Origin: Sphingobacterium corticibacterium
GTDB taxonomy: Bacteria > Bacteroidota > Bacteroidia > Sphingobacteriales > Sphingobacteriaceae
DNA: 64,000 bases
Assembly (NCBI RefSeq): GCF_004208525.1
Contig: NZ_SGIT01000001.1
Span: forward strand, 1-64,000
Reading direction: 5' to 3'
Every line of letters begins with the position of its first letter. Positions within the stretch are counted from its first letter, which is position 1. The position numbers and the translations under genes were made by a program. Below are positions 53,879 to 62,297 of this stretch, in pieces. The notes below the pieces were generated by a model. It had not been told where the DNA came from. It saw only the letters and a program-made list of their open reading frames with translations, and made no database searches.

Positions 53879-55258
53879 ATGGAAGAATTAGAAATGCAGA
53901 TAGAGCTTGTGGAAAATTGGATCGAGTCCGGTGATATCGCCCAACTGCAAGATTTTCTAAACGAGCAGAACATTTCTGACGTTGAAGAACTAATCGACAG
54001 TCTTCCAGAACATGCCGCCCTATTTATAGAAACGCTTAATATAAACCGAGCTGCCCGCGTTTTTGGTATTTTGGATTTTCCTACACAAGAGAGGGTATTC
54101 AAAAAATTATCAGCAAATAAAGCCCGCGAGCTGATTAACGAAATGCCTCCCGATGATCGTACATCCTTTTTTAGCGAATTGAAAGGTGACGTCGTCAAGC
54201 ATCTTATCATCATGCTTTCTCCAGACGAACGGAAAGAAGCATTGTCTCTCCTAGGTTATCCCGAAGATAGTGTGGGGCGTTTAATGACGCCCGATTATAT
54301 TACCGTGAAGCCTCACTGGACGATCACTCGGGTGTTAGACCACGTAAGACGCTATGGGAATGCATCGGAGACGATTGACGTACTATATGTTATCGATAGT
54401 GACGGTCGCTTGATGGATGACCTTCGTATTCGGGATATTCTAATTTCAGATCCAGATACAAAGGTCGAAGATCTAATCGACAGCAGGTTAATATCTTTGC
54501 ATGCTGACGACCCACAAGAGGAAGCTGTCAACGTGTTCCGGATGAATAACCGAGTCGCTCTTCCGGTCGTGGACGAGCAGGATATTATGCTGGGTATCGT
54601 GACCATAGATGATATCCTTTGGGTAGCTAACGAAGAATATACCGAAGATATGCAACGTATCGGGGGTACGGAGGCATTAGATGAACCTTATTTGGATGTC
54701 TCTATCTTCCATTTAGTAAAAAAGCGTGGGGGGTGGCTTATTGTGCTTTTCCTGGGGCAATTGTTAACAGCATCGGTTATAGAGCATTTTGAAGGACAAT
54801 TGGAAAAGGCTGTTTTTTTGATGGCACTGATGCCGCTGATTATGTCGAGTGGTGGAAATAGTGGTTCCCAAGCATCCACGTTGATTATTCAGGCGATGGC
54901 TATGGGAGAGGTCACGTTGATGGATTGGTGGCGTGTCATGAAACGCGAGATACTTTCAGGACTGTTCCTGGGGCTAATACTGGGTGCTTTAGGATTTGCC
55001 CGTATTGCGGGATGGGAAGCTTTTGCCCATGCCTATGGCGAATATTGGGTTTTGGTCGGTATTGTAGTCAGTTTATCTTTGGTTGGGGTGGTCATGTGGG
55101 GTTCGTTGACCGGTTCGATGCTGCCTTTTATTCTGCGCCGTTGTGGTGCAGATCCGGCAAGCTCTTCGGCACCATTTGTCTCGACATTGGTAGATGTCAC
55201 GGGCTTGATTATCTATTTCACGATTGCCACGCTGATACTGGGGGGCGTACTTCTGTAG
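53879..55258 (+). CDS. mgtE: Magnesium transporter MgtE
   Basis: 459 residues. Domain order is the standard one: acidic N-terminal superhelical domain (~1-130), two CBS domains (~135-255, e.g. SVGRLMTPDYITVKP and ALPVVDEQDIMLGIVTIDDI), then five membrane helices with SSGGNSGSQASTL, the segment lining the Mg2+ pore, and SSSAPFVSTLVDVTGLIIYF. The intracellular domains close the channel when Mg2+ is plentiful. Monocistronic; convergent with the FtsX-like permease gene. Confidence 0.96.
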   Translation: MEELEMQIELVENWIESGDIAQLQDFLNEQNISDVEELIDSLPEHAALFIETLNINRAARVFGILDFPTQERVFKKLSANKARELINEMPPDDRTSFFSELKGDVVKHLIIMLSPDERKEALSLLGYPEDSVGRLMTPDYITVKPHWTITRVLDHVRRYGNASETIDVLYVIDSDGRLMDDLRIRDILISDPDTKVEDLIDSRLISLHADDPQEEAVNVFRMNNRVALPVVDEQDIMLGIVTIDDILWVANEEYTEDMQRIGGTEALDEPYLDVSIFHLVKKRGGWLIVLFLGQLLTASVIEHFEGQLEKAVFLMALMPLIMSSGGNSGSQASTLIIQAMAMGEVTLMDWWRVMKREILSGLFLGLILGALGFARIAGWEAFAHAYGEYWVLVGIVVSLSLVGVVMWGSLTGSMLPFILRRCGADPASSSAPFVSTLVDVTGLIIYFTIATLILGGVLL

Positions 55259-55290
55259 CTGTAAACCGGTCGTGTGCCTTCGGAAGCATG

Positions 55291-57822
55291 CTATTCTTTT
55301 CGTAATGTCTCTAAAGGCGAACGGTTAAGTACCGATAAACTGTTGGTTACACCTATACCAACGGTCAGTACGGAAACAAGCGCTGTCAATACTAAAATAA
55401 AACCGATAGAGGGAACAAAGGTCGTTTCAAATATAAATATACCCAAAAGGTTACTTGCAATAAGTGCGATAACGATACCGGTGATTGAAGCCAGTATGCC
55501 CAACATTAGGTATTCACTTGCCGTTATGGTAAACACCTGTCTACGACTCGCCCCTAAAGTCCGCAACAGGACATTTTCCTTTAAACGCTGATATTTACTG
55601 ATTCTTACAGACGCGATTAAGACCACAAGCCCTGTCAGAATGCTGAAAGAACCGATAAATTGGATAACAAAGGCGATTCTTTCCAATAGGCTCTCCAAAA
55701 TATCGATAGCGGTGTTGATGTCAATGACAGAAACATTGGGAAAGCGATTGACAATTGCCTGTTGGAATGTGGCTGATTGCGTCTCGTTATCAACGTGTGT
55801 CATTATCAGATAAAACTTTGGAGCATTGTCAATTATACCTTCTGCAAAAACTACCCTGAAATTTGATTGAAAACGGTTCCAATCCACTTCCCGGAAGTTA
55901 CTTACTATGGCCGGTATTTCGACTCCTTGTACGTTGAATAACAGGCTATCGCCAATCTCCACACCAATTCTTTCGGCATAGCTTTTTTCCAGCGATACCT
56001 GTCCCATTTCGCCCTTGGATACACGGCCTGTCCAGTGGCCCTCCACGATCTTTTCTGATAACGTGAGCGAGTCGCGGTACGTTGCTCGGATTTCGCCACG
56101 GAACGATCTTGCGGAAATATTGGAAGTCGAATCCGATAGATAATCATTTGCCCTTTTGCCATTGATGGCGGCGAGCTGCATGGTAACAATAGGAACATCC
56201 TCTACAATAGGTAATCCTGCTTCTCGCGTCATGTTTTTGATGGTGTCGCGTTGTGGAGGTTGAATGTCAAAAAGTACCATGTTTGCCTGGTTTTCGGCTG
56301 ATGCTATCTTTACCCGTTGCAACAGCATATCTTGCACAAAAAATAAGGTGGCAATCAACGCAGTCCCCAATCCAATGGAAATCAATAATACGATCGTCTG
56401 ATTGTTCGGCCGGTACAAATTAGATAATCCCTGCCGCCATAGGTATGGCCATTTTTTGGGGAAATATCGCCTAATTAAATACGTGAATCCCTTTGCTACG
56501 CCATACAGAAGAGTGAATGTGAAACCTAAACCTACGATAAAAAACAATGTTTGCCTCCACCCATTCAGCTGTAAGCGGGTAAATACAATTATAAAAGTCA
56601 ATATCAATAAATAAATCCACCACCTCAGGTTGTCTGTCCACAATGGTTGCGGCTCATCGCTGACCCGTAATGAATACAATGGGGAGATGTGTCTTACGGA
56701 AATAAGCGGTAGCAAGGCAAAAAGTATAGAAATTACCAATCCCAGACCTATACCTTCTGTTATGGCGTTTAAGGATATTCGATTGCTCAGCGCAACGGGG
56801 ATAATATCTTGCATAACAATGGGAATCGCATACTGGATTAGTGTTCCGAGTGCAGCACCTAATATGCCGCCTATTAGACCAATGGCTGCAAATTGCACCA
56901 GAAAGATAAAAAAAGCTTGACTTGAACGCGTGCCCAGACATCGCAGTATAGCTACTGAAACCAATTTCTCACGTATATAGATATGGACGGCACTCGACAC
57001 ACCGATACAACCTAACAGCAAAGCTACGAAACCGACAAGCTCCATGAAATGAGCCATATCGGAGAAGGAACGACCTGTATTTTCTTTTGTAGTCGATACG
57101 GTGGCACTGCGCAGTTGTAGCTGTGTGAAGCGTTCTTTCTGTTGTTCTACAAAATCGTCCGTCCGGAATTGGGAAGGAAATTTGAAATAGTAATGGTACT
57201 GGATCCGGCTGCCGATTTGTTGCAACCCACTATTTTCAAGGTGTGCCAAAGGAACAAATACTGTGGGTGCCATCGCGCCACGCATGGCTGTTTGTCCAGG
57301 TTGTGCGATGAGTTCTCCACTGATCGTAAAATTATTTATTCCCAATTGAACCGAATCGCCTAACTCCGCATCATATTGTATCATGAGTGTCTTCTCAACA
57401 AGAACTTCCGGCTCCTGTCCGAACCTTTTATAAGCATCGTCCGGGAGGGTTTCCAGGTTTCCATAGAAGGGGAAGTCACCTGTTAAAGCACGAACTTGCA
57501 CTAAACGCGAACCATCGGCTTTTGGAAAACGGATCATCGACATAAATCGCTCTTCGGTTGCCATTTGCTCGCTTAAGTTCTTGATGGAATCAATGAAAAC
57601 CAATGTGGAGCTATCCGGTTTTCGTGTGCTCCGTAAATCTAGATCGGCGCCGATAAGCAGCGCGGCCTGTGTATCTATATCTCGTTTTAAATTTTCATTA
57701 AAGGATTTCATTGCGACCAGTGCAGCGATACCAAATACAATGGACGAAATGAAAAGAAGTAGCCTGGATCGGTTTTTTCGACTATCGCGCCATGCCATCA
57801 GGAAGATCCAATGCCAATTCAT
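55291..57822 (-). CDS. ABC transporter permease of the YbbP type (FtsX/MacB fold)
   Basis: 843 residues, close to E. coli YbbP (804). N-terminal membrane helix (LLLFISSIVFGIAALVAMKS), two large periplasmic domains and FtsX-like helix groups at ~250-380 and ~720-840 (GLVVLIASVRISKYQRLKEN, LLRTLGASRRQVFTI). Its start overlaps the ATPase stop by 4 bp. FtsX-fold permeases of this kind act as mechanotransmission or lipid/lipoprotein-handling machines, not classical importers; substrate unknown. Third gene of the TesA-YbbA-YbbP-like operon. Confidence 0.88.
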   Translation of the reverse strand: MNWHWIFLMAWRDSRKNRSRLLLFISSIVFGIAALVAMKSFNENLKRDIDTQAALLIGADLDLRSTRKPDSSTLVFIDSIKNLSEQMATEERFMSMIRFPKADGSRLVQVRALTGDFPFYGNLETLPDDAYKRFGQEPEVLVEKTLMIQYDAELGDSVQLGINNFTISGELIAQPGQTAMRGAMAPTVFVPLAHLENSGLQQIGSRIQYHYYFKFPSQFRTDDFVEQQKERFTQLQLRSATVSTTKENTGRSFSDMAHFMELVGFVALLLGCIGVSSAVHIYIREKLVSVAILRCLGTRSSQAFFIFLVQFAAIGLIGGILGAALGTLIQYAIPIVMQDIIPVALSNRISLNAITEGIGLGLVISILFALLPLISVRHISPLYSLRVSDEPQPLWTDNLRWWIYLLILTFIIVFTRLQLNGWRQTLFFIVGLGFTFTLLYGVAKGFTYLIRRYFPKKWPYLWRQGLSNLYRPNNQTIVLLISIGLGTALIATLFFVQDMLLQRVKIASAENQANMVLFDIQPPQRDTIKNMTREAGLPIVEDVPIVTMQLAAINGKRANDYLSDSTSNISARSFRGEIRATYRDSLTLSEKIVEGHWTGRVSKGEMGQVSLEKSYAERIGVEIGDSLLFNVQGVEIPAIVSNFREVDWNRFQSNFRVVFAEGIIDNAPKFYLIMTHVDNETQSATFQQAIVNRFPNVSVIDINTAIDILESLLERIAFVIQFIGSFSILTGLVVLIASVRISKYQRLKENVLLRTLGASRRQVFTITASEYLMLGILASITGIVIALIASNLLGIFIFETTFVPSIGFILVLTALVSVLTVGIGVTNSLSVLNRSPLETLRKE

Positions 57823-58487
57823 GCTATCGTTCCTCCTTTAATAGGGATGATGCGCTGCGTTTTTGCCGCAAGTTCCATATCGTGCGTAACAACGACCAAT
57901 GTCGTGCCTGATTCGCGGTTAAGCTCGAAGAGCATCTCTTCTACTATTCTGCTCGTCTCTGCATCGAGGTTTCCGGTCGGTTCATCTGCAAATAGTATCT
58001 TGGGGCTATTGGCAAATGCACGGGCTAAAGATACGCGCTGCTGTTCTCCGCCAGATAGCTGCGATGGATAATGGTCAGCTCTTGTTGATAAACCCACCCG
58101 ATCTAATAAAGTTATCGCCTTATCTTTCATATTTCGCATGCCCCGCAATTCCATCGGAACCATTACATTTTCGAGTGCAGTGAGCGTAGGAAGTAACTGA
58201 AAGTTCTGGAACACGAATCCAACATGTTCATTACGGACTTGTGCTAATTGGTCTTCATGAAGACCGTTAAGTTTGATCCCATTCAAGATAATTGTTCCCT
58301 CACTGCTCTGATCCAATCCTGCACATAAACCCAGCAAGGTCGTTTTGCCACTACCTGAAGGCCCAACTATAGATACGGTGTCGCCGGCATTGATTTCAAA
58401 GTTGATGTTTTTTAAAATAGGGATGATAGTATTGCCAAGATTGTAATTTTTAGAAACTTGGTTGAATTGTAAAATAGTGGATGCCAT
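57819..58487 (-). CDS. ABC transporter ATP-binding protein of the LolD/YbbA type
   Basis: 222 residues. Walker A GPSGSGKTTLL (42-52), Q-loop FVFQNFQLLPTL, signature LSGGEQQRVSLARA, Walker B ILFADEPTGNLDAET and the H-loop VVVTHDMELA. The order and short length are those of the MacB/LolD/YbbA group, which pairs with FtsX-like permeases. Four-bp overlap (ATGA) with the permease gene and 8 bp after the esterase gene. Confidence 0.95.
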   Translation of the reverse strand: MASTILQFNQVSKNYNLGNTIIPILKNINFEINAGDTVSIVGPSGSGKTTLLGLCAGLDQSSEGTIILNGIKLNGLHEDQLAQVRNEHVGFVFQNFQLLPTLTALENVMVPMELRGMRNMKDKAITLLDRVGLSTRADHYPSQLSGGEQQRVSLARAFANSPKILFADEPTGNLDAETSRIVEEMLFELNRESGTTLVVVTHDMELAAKTQRIIPIKGGTIA

Positions 58488-58495
58488 AGTTGTTT

Positions 58496-59185
58496 TTAGA
58501 GTAAAGGTTCTAGAACAGCCCAGACATTATGTGCCAGGATTTTTTGTCCTTCGGCGGTCGGGTGAACTGCATCTGCTTGATTTAAGTTTCCTATACCCGC
58601 TACATTATCCAGCAGAAAAGGTACCAGAGCCATATCGTATTGTTTGGCTAGGCGAGGAAACAGGGTTTCGAATTCATTAAAGTATTCCTGCCCCATGCTA
58701 GGAGGGACTTTCATTCCGGCAAGTACTAATTTACACGCAGGGTTTGCTTTCCGTACTTTTTCTACAATATCGCTTAGATTTTTGTAGGTGGATGCTGTAG
58801 ATACTCCTCGCAGTCCGTCGTTGGCGCCGAGTTCCAATACAAATATATCAACCGGTTGCTGTAATAGCCAATCTATACGTTCTTTTCCTCCGGCGCTTGT
58901 TTCTCCACTTAATCCAGCGTTTATGCAAAGGTAGGGCAGGCCTAAGGAATCAATCTTTGCTTGTATTAGTGCGGGGAATGCTTCCTGCGGATCATCTAAA
59001 CCATAGCCCGCTGTTAGGCTATTGCCAAAAAAAAGAATATTGCGAATGGTTTTTTGTTCTACGGAGGCTTCTTGCTCTTTTTTTTGGTCGTTTTTGTTTT
59101 CACCAGTATGCGATGTTCCATTGTTACAGGACAACAACAGAATGCCAAAAAATAAATGGGAATAACGTCTTAAAATATGAATCAT
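58496..59185 (-). CDS. TesA-like SGNH hydrolase lipoprotein (arylesterase / lysophospholipase L1)
   Basis: 229 residues from the ATG at 59185; a start 8 codons upstream gives MGRRKISV before the signal and is less likely. Lipoprotein signal FFGILLLSC. SGNH blocks: block I FFGNSLTAGYG (catalytic Ser; GNS instead of the usual GDS), block II with INAGLSGETSAGGKERIDWL, block III LELGANDGLRG, block V DAVHPTAEG with catalytic Asp/His. Placed first in a unit with YbbA- and YbbP-like genes; in E. coli tesA adjoins ybbAP but divergently. Likely acts on acyl esters in the periplasm. Confidence 0.92.
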   Translation of the reverse strand: MIHILRRYSHLFFGILLLSCNNGTSHTGENKNDQKKEQEASVEQKTIRNILFFGNSLTAGYGLDDPQEAFPALIQAKIDSLGLPYLCINAGLSGETSAGGKERIDWLLQQPVDIFVLELGANDGLRGVSTASTYKNLSDIVEKVRKANPACKLVLAGMKVPPSMGQEYFNEFETLFPRLAKQYDMALVPFLLDNVAGIGNLNQADAVHPTAEGQKILAHNVWAVLEPLL

Positions 59186-59265
59186 AACACTAATTTTTCT
59201 TCGTCCCAACTACATATGGAGTTAAAATAGGGAATTATTATAAAAAAAACAATGTTTTGTGTCGA

Positions 59266-59748
59266 TCGGGAAGGTGAGATACGCTGAAGGGTCGTCAATT
59301 CTTCTAAAAAGGGGGATAGATTTCCATGAAGAATATACAGATCAGCCCGAAGGTTTTTTACTTTATACTGGAGTATAGGTGGTAATTTCGGTGAAGTTTG
59401 TAATACATGCTGGAAGATAATCGTTTTTTCAAGAGAGGTTAACCAATACGGCTAAATGGTTTTCATATTTTTCTTCGGTATGTGCAACATTCATTTTAAG
59501 GGTTCTTAAACATCGCTGAGGATAGTAGTTTTTTCAAGAGGGGGTAACCCATGCTACGGAATGGTTCCCATATTTTCCTTTCGTATGTGCAGTATTCCTT
59601 TCGGGGGGTGCAAAATATTACGGAGGTTGATTACTTTTTCAAAAGGGGTCAGTATATTTCTTGGAAGGGACTTTGAAAAATATGACGGAAAATTTTGTTT
59701 TTCCCGAGGGTTGGGGTAATGCTACAATAGGAGCATTTATAGTAAAAA
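59266..59748. repeat. Degenerate repeat array phased at 21 bp (105-bp higher-order unit)
   Basis: Written in rows of 21 bases from 59266 the DNA shows about 23 related rows, mostly a purine-rich start (aaGGg, agGGg, gaGGt) and a pyrimidine-rich second half (atTTTtc). A larger unit of five rows (105 bp) is repeated: 59413-59517 and 59518-59622 agree at about 70% of bases by eye, and the gttttttcaag row recurs with changes at 59623-59643. In one frame 59518-59720 is open and reads as heptapeptide-like repeats (MVPIFSF, GVSIFLG), but it has no start codon in keeping and stops interrupt the 59413-59517 copy. Not CRISPR-like. Function unknown. Confidence 0.65.
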
Positions 59749-59801
59749 ACAGCCTTAAAATATCATATGGAGCTTTTTTTGATTTTGTACATAGGGAAAT
59801 T

Positions 59802-59861
59802 GGGATAAAATTCCGCCAAAAAAAACATCGTGCTTGCTTAATTTTGGCGGAATTTTATCCC
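59802..59861. repeat. Perfect 20-bp inverted repeat (long hairpin)
   Basis: gggataaaattccgccaaaa (59802-59821) and its exact reverse complement (59842-59861) flank a 20-nt loop; four further pairs are possible with a bulge. No T-run follows, so it is not a standard terminator. It could be a mobile-element remnant of MITE type, a dispersed palindromic repeat, or a structured RNA. It lies between the 21-bp array and the tRNA-Asn genes. Confidence 0.85.
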
Positions 59862-60006
59862 TCGAATTACTAGGTGACACTTTTGGGTATTCGTGAATTT
59901 TAATCGTTATACGAATCACAGAACGCAAAGATTTTTTAAATCTAAATTTTAAATTATTGACTTACAAAACGTTTGTGTTTTTGCTTTAAATATGTAGCAA
60001 AACGAG

Positions 60007-60037
60007 TTTGTGGATTTAAAAATATTGTTTAATATTG
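60007..60037 (+). promoter_or_regulatory. Promoter of the first tRNA-Asn gene
   Basis: TTTG (60007-60010), 19-bp spacer, TAATATTG (60030-60037, one mismatch to TAnnTTTG). Predicted start near 60043, ~50 nt before the tRNA. Confidence 0.65.
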
Positions 60038-60093
60038 CACCCGTCAATCAGGAGCAATGGTTTGTGAATTGCTTGACAGAAACAAAAATAAAT

Positions 60094-60167
60094 TCCTGAA
60101 TAGCTCAGCAGGTTAGAGCATCTGACTGTTAATCAGAGGGTCGCTGGTTCGAGCCCAGCTTCAGGAG
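60094..60167 (+). tRNA. tRNA-Asn (anticodon GTT), copy 1
   Basis: 74-nt cloverleaf: acceptor TCCTGAA (60094-60100) with TTCAGGA (60160-60166), discriminator G60167, anticodon stem TCTGA/TCAGA with loop CTGTTAA, anticodon GTT at 60128-60130, T-loop GGTTCGAGCC. It is followed directly by CCA (60168-60170), which may be encoded or chance, since copy 2 lacks it. Confidence 0.97.
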
Positions 60168-60175
60168 CCAGTTAG

Positions 60176-60207
60176 AAGCCGCTTTTCTACACGAAAAGCG
60201 GCTTTTT
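60176..60207 (+). terminator. Terminator of the first tRNA-Asn gene
   Basis: 12-bp stem aagccgcttttc / gaaaagcggctt, loop tacac, then TTT and a T-rich tail. The gap 60208-60353 after it shows no gene. Confidence 0.9.
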
Positions 60208-60353
60208 GTGTTTTTAGTGCAGATTAGAGACATCTGCGTTTGACCGATCGAGTTCTCCGATTTGGTTTGATTTACAAAATCCGTGTCTACCTCAAAAGTG
60301 AAAAAAGTAAAAGTATTACGCTTTTTAAACAGATATATTTTCTAAAAATATTT

Positions 60354-60383
60354 TTGGATATTAAAAACGAAGCTGTATCTTTG
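60354..60383 (+). promoter_or_regulatory. Promoter of the second tRNA-Asn gene
   Basis: TTTG (60354-60357), 18-bp spacer, TATCTTTG (60376-60383): full -7 match. About 40 nt upstream of the tRNA start after the predicted initiation site. Confidence 0.75.
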
Positions 60384-60428
60384 TGTCACTTTAGAAAAGC
60401 GGCTAAATAGCCGTCTAAAGCATAAGAT

Positions 60429-60502
60429 TCCTGAATAGCTCAGCAGGTTAGAGCATCTGACTGTTAATCAGAGGGTCGCTGGTTCGAGCCCAGCTTCAGG
60501 AG
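60429..60502 (+). tRNA. tRNA-Asn (anticodon GTT), copy 2
   Basis: Identical over all 74 nt to copy 1; anticodon GTT at 60463-60465. The 3' flank is CTA, so CCA must be added after transcription. Flanking DNA differs from copy 1 apart from a few bases, so the identity ends at the tRNA itself. Confidence 0.97.
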
Positions 60503-60509
60503 CTAATAA

Positions 60510-60547
60510 AAAAGCTGTTTTTCGATAAGAAAAGCAGCTTTTTCTTT
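60510..60547 (+). terminator. Terminator of the second tRNA-Asn gene
   Basis: Stem aaagctgtttttc... / ...gaaaagcagcttt (one G-T pair), followed by TTTTCTTTTT. The sequence 60548-60843 after it holds no gene that I can support. Confidence 0.85.
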
Positions 60548-60843
60548 TTAGTGAAGATTTTAATGATGGGTGTCTAGAGCCTATATTTGTCTTGACCGGT
60601 GGAAGTTCTTTTCCTATCTTAGTGGTAATCGGTGAACTAAAGAAAAATCATAAATGCAAGAACTCTTTCATGAAACATACGGAATAGTTCTAGGGTGGTG
60701 ATTTCAAGGTTGCTTAAGGCTTTGGAAAATAAAGGTAAAGTCAAATTGAACAGGAATAACATTCAAATGCTTGGTTAAAAGTTGAATGTATTTCGTGAAA
60801 ATCGTTTGTAACCTATGTTACTGTGTAGGCCATATGCAGATCG

Positions 60844-60851
60844 TAGCTTTG
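60844..60851 (+). promoter_or_regulatory. -7 element (TAGCTTTG) of the MBL/rhodanese gene
   Basis: A full TAnnTTTG match 28 bp before ATG 60880; a partial -33 (TGTG, ~60822) is at a suitable distance. Confidence 0.6.
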
Positions 60852-60879
60852 TAATAGATTATTAAATAAAAGGAAGTCT

Positions 60880-62259
60880 ATGTTTTTTCAACATGTATAC
60901 GATAAAAGTTTAGCTCAAGGTAGCTATTTTATCGGCTGTCAAGTCGAAGGTAAAGCGATTGTTATCGATGCCCAAAGAGACATTGACGTTTACCTTGAAA
61001 TTGCGAAGAAAAACAATATGAAGATCACTCATGTTACGGAAACGCACATTCATGCGGATTATCTTTGCGGTTCGCGGGAATTGATTGCCGTAACTGGGGC
61101 AGAATTATATCTGTCTGACGAAGGTGATGAAGACTGGCAGTATCAATTTCCGCATATTGGACTAAAGCATGGCGATAAGATCCAGGTTGGGAACCTAACG
61201 TTAAACATTCTTCATACGCCCGGGCATACGCCAGAAAGTATCAGCTTTCTGTTGACTGACCATCCGGCAACCGACAAGCCTGTAATGATATTTACGGGCG
61301 ATTTCGTTTTCGTTGGAGATATAGGACGCCCAGACTTGTTGGAGAAAGCTGCCGGAATAATCGGAACGCAAGAAAAAGCAGCCAGACAGATATATGAATC
61401 TATTCAATATTTTGCCACATTACCTGACTATATACAGGTGTGGCCCGGACATGGTGCTGGATCAGCATGTGGTAAATCCTTGGGCGCGGTACCCAGTTCC
61501 ACAGTCGGGTACGAAAAAATCCGTAACTGGGCTTTCCAATATGAAAATGATGAAGAAGGCTTTGTAGAATACTTATTGGAAGGACAACCTGAGCCACCAA
61601 AGTACTTCGCGATGATGAAATATCTGAACAAGGTCGAACGTCCGTTGCTGGTGGAAGTCCCCAAGCATCCAAAATTGACAAGAGAACAATTTTTGAATGC
61701 TTATAAAAATGGATTAACCGTAATCGATGCTCGGAATAAAACGGAATTTGCAAAGGGTTTTATCCCTAACAGTATCAATATACAGGGGAATAATTCCTTT
61801 TCTACCTGGGCGGGGTGGTTGTTGAATTACCAAGAACAGTTTATACTGGTTACGGAAGATAATAGAATCGACGATCTCACTCGTAAACTGATGCGTATCG
61901 GCCTAGATAATATTTATGGTTATATTTCAGATATAGACGATTTGGGATTGGAATTGGAAACACATGACATTATTGACATACAAGAGTTCCAGTCTTATGT
62001 TGGAAATCCGGATGCGCAGATCGTCGATGTAAGAGGATATACAGAGTATGAACGTTACCATGTAGCAGGAGCAGAGAATATCTTTGTGGGAACATTGGCC
62101 GATAACCTAAACAAGTTTAACAAAGAGAAGCAGATTGTTGTCCATTGTCAAAGTGGAGACCGGGCGACGATTGCCCAATCACTATTGGCTAAGAACGGAT
62201 TTAAAAATGTAAAAAACTACGTCGCAGGAATGGAAGAGTGGAGAGCGCTAGTCCCATAG
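60880..62259 (+). CDS. CstB-like persulfide dioxygenase / rhodanese fusion
   Basis: 459 residues. N-terminal metallo-beta-lactamase domain (~1-240) with THIHADYLCG (H56, H58, D60), HTPGHTPES and FTGDFVFVGDIGRPDLL, the ETHE1-type persulfide dioxygenase pattern with a mononuclear iron site. Then a rhodanese-like domain without the active Cys (~265-360; the loop reads LVTEDN) and an active rhodanese domain (~365-459) with C423 in VVHCQSGDRA. The order MBL, inactive rhodanese, active rhodanese is that of Staphylococcus CstB, which oxidises persulfides to thiosulfate. Role in sulfide detoxification is inferred. Monocistronic. Confidence 0.9.
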   Translation: MFFQHVYDKSLAQGSYFIGCQVEGKAIVIDAQRDIDVYLEIAKKNNMKITHVTETHIHADYLCGSRELIAVTGAELYLSDEGDEDWQYQFPHIGLKHGDKIQVGNLTLNILHTPGHTPESISFLLTDHPATDKPVMIFTGDFVFVGDIGRPDLLEKAAGIIGTQEKAARQIYESIQYFATLPDYIQVWPGHGAGSACGKSLGAVPSSTVGYEKIRNWAFQYENDEEGFVEYLLEGQPEPPKYFAMMKYLNKVERPLLVEVPKHPKLTREQFLNAYKNGLTVIDARNKTEFAKGFIPNSINIQGNNSFSTWAGWLLNYQEQFILVTEDNRIDDLTRKLMRIGLDNIYGYISDIDDLGLELETHDIIDIQEFQSYVGNPDAQIVDVRGYTEYERYHVAGAENIFVGTLADNLNKFNKEKQIVVHCQSGDRATIAQSLLAKNGFKNVKNYVAGMEEWRALVP

Positions 62260-62297
62260 CACACCTAAAAAGCGGAAAGAATACAGCAGATGACATT

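Noticed and set aside
59266..59748. CRISPR array
   Set aside because: Units are contiguous, degenerate and phased at 21 bp, without constant repeats and unique spacers; no cas gene is in the window.
59661..59873. 70-codon frame MEGTLKNMTENF...
   Set aside because: It is made from the end of the 21-bp array and the perfect inverted repeat; there is no promoter at a proper distance and the C-terminal part is the hairpin read as protein.
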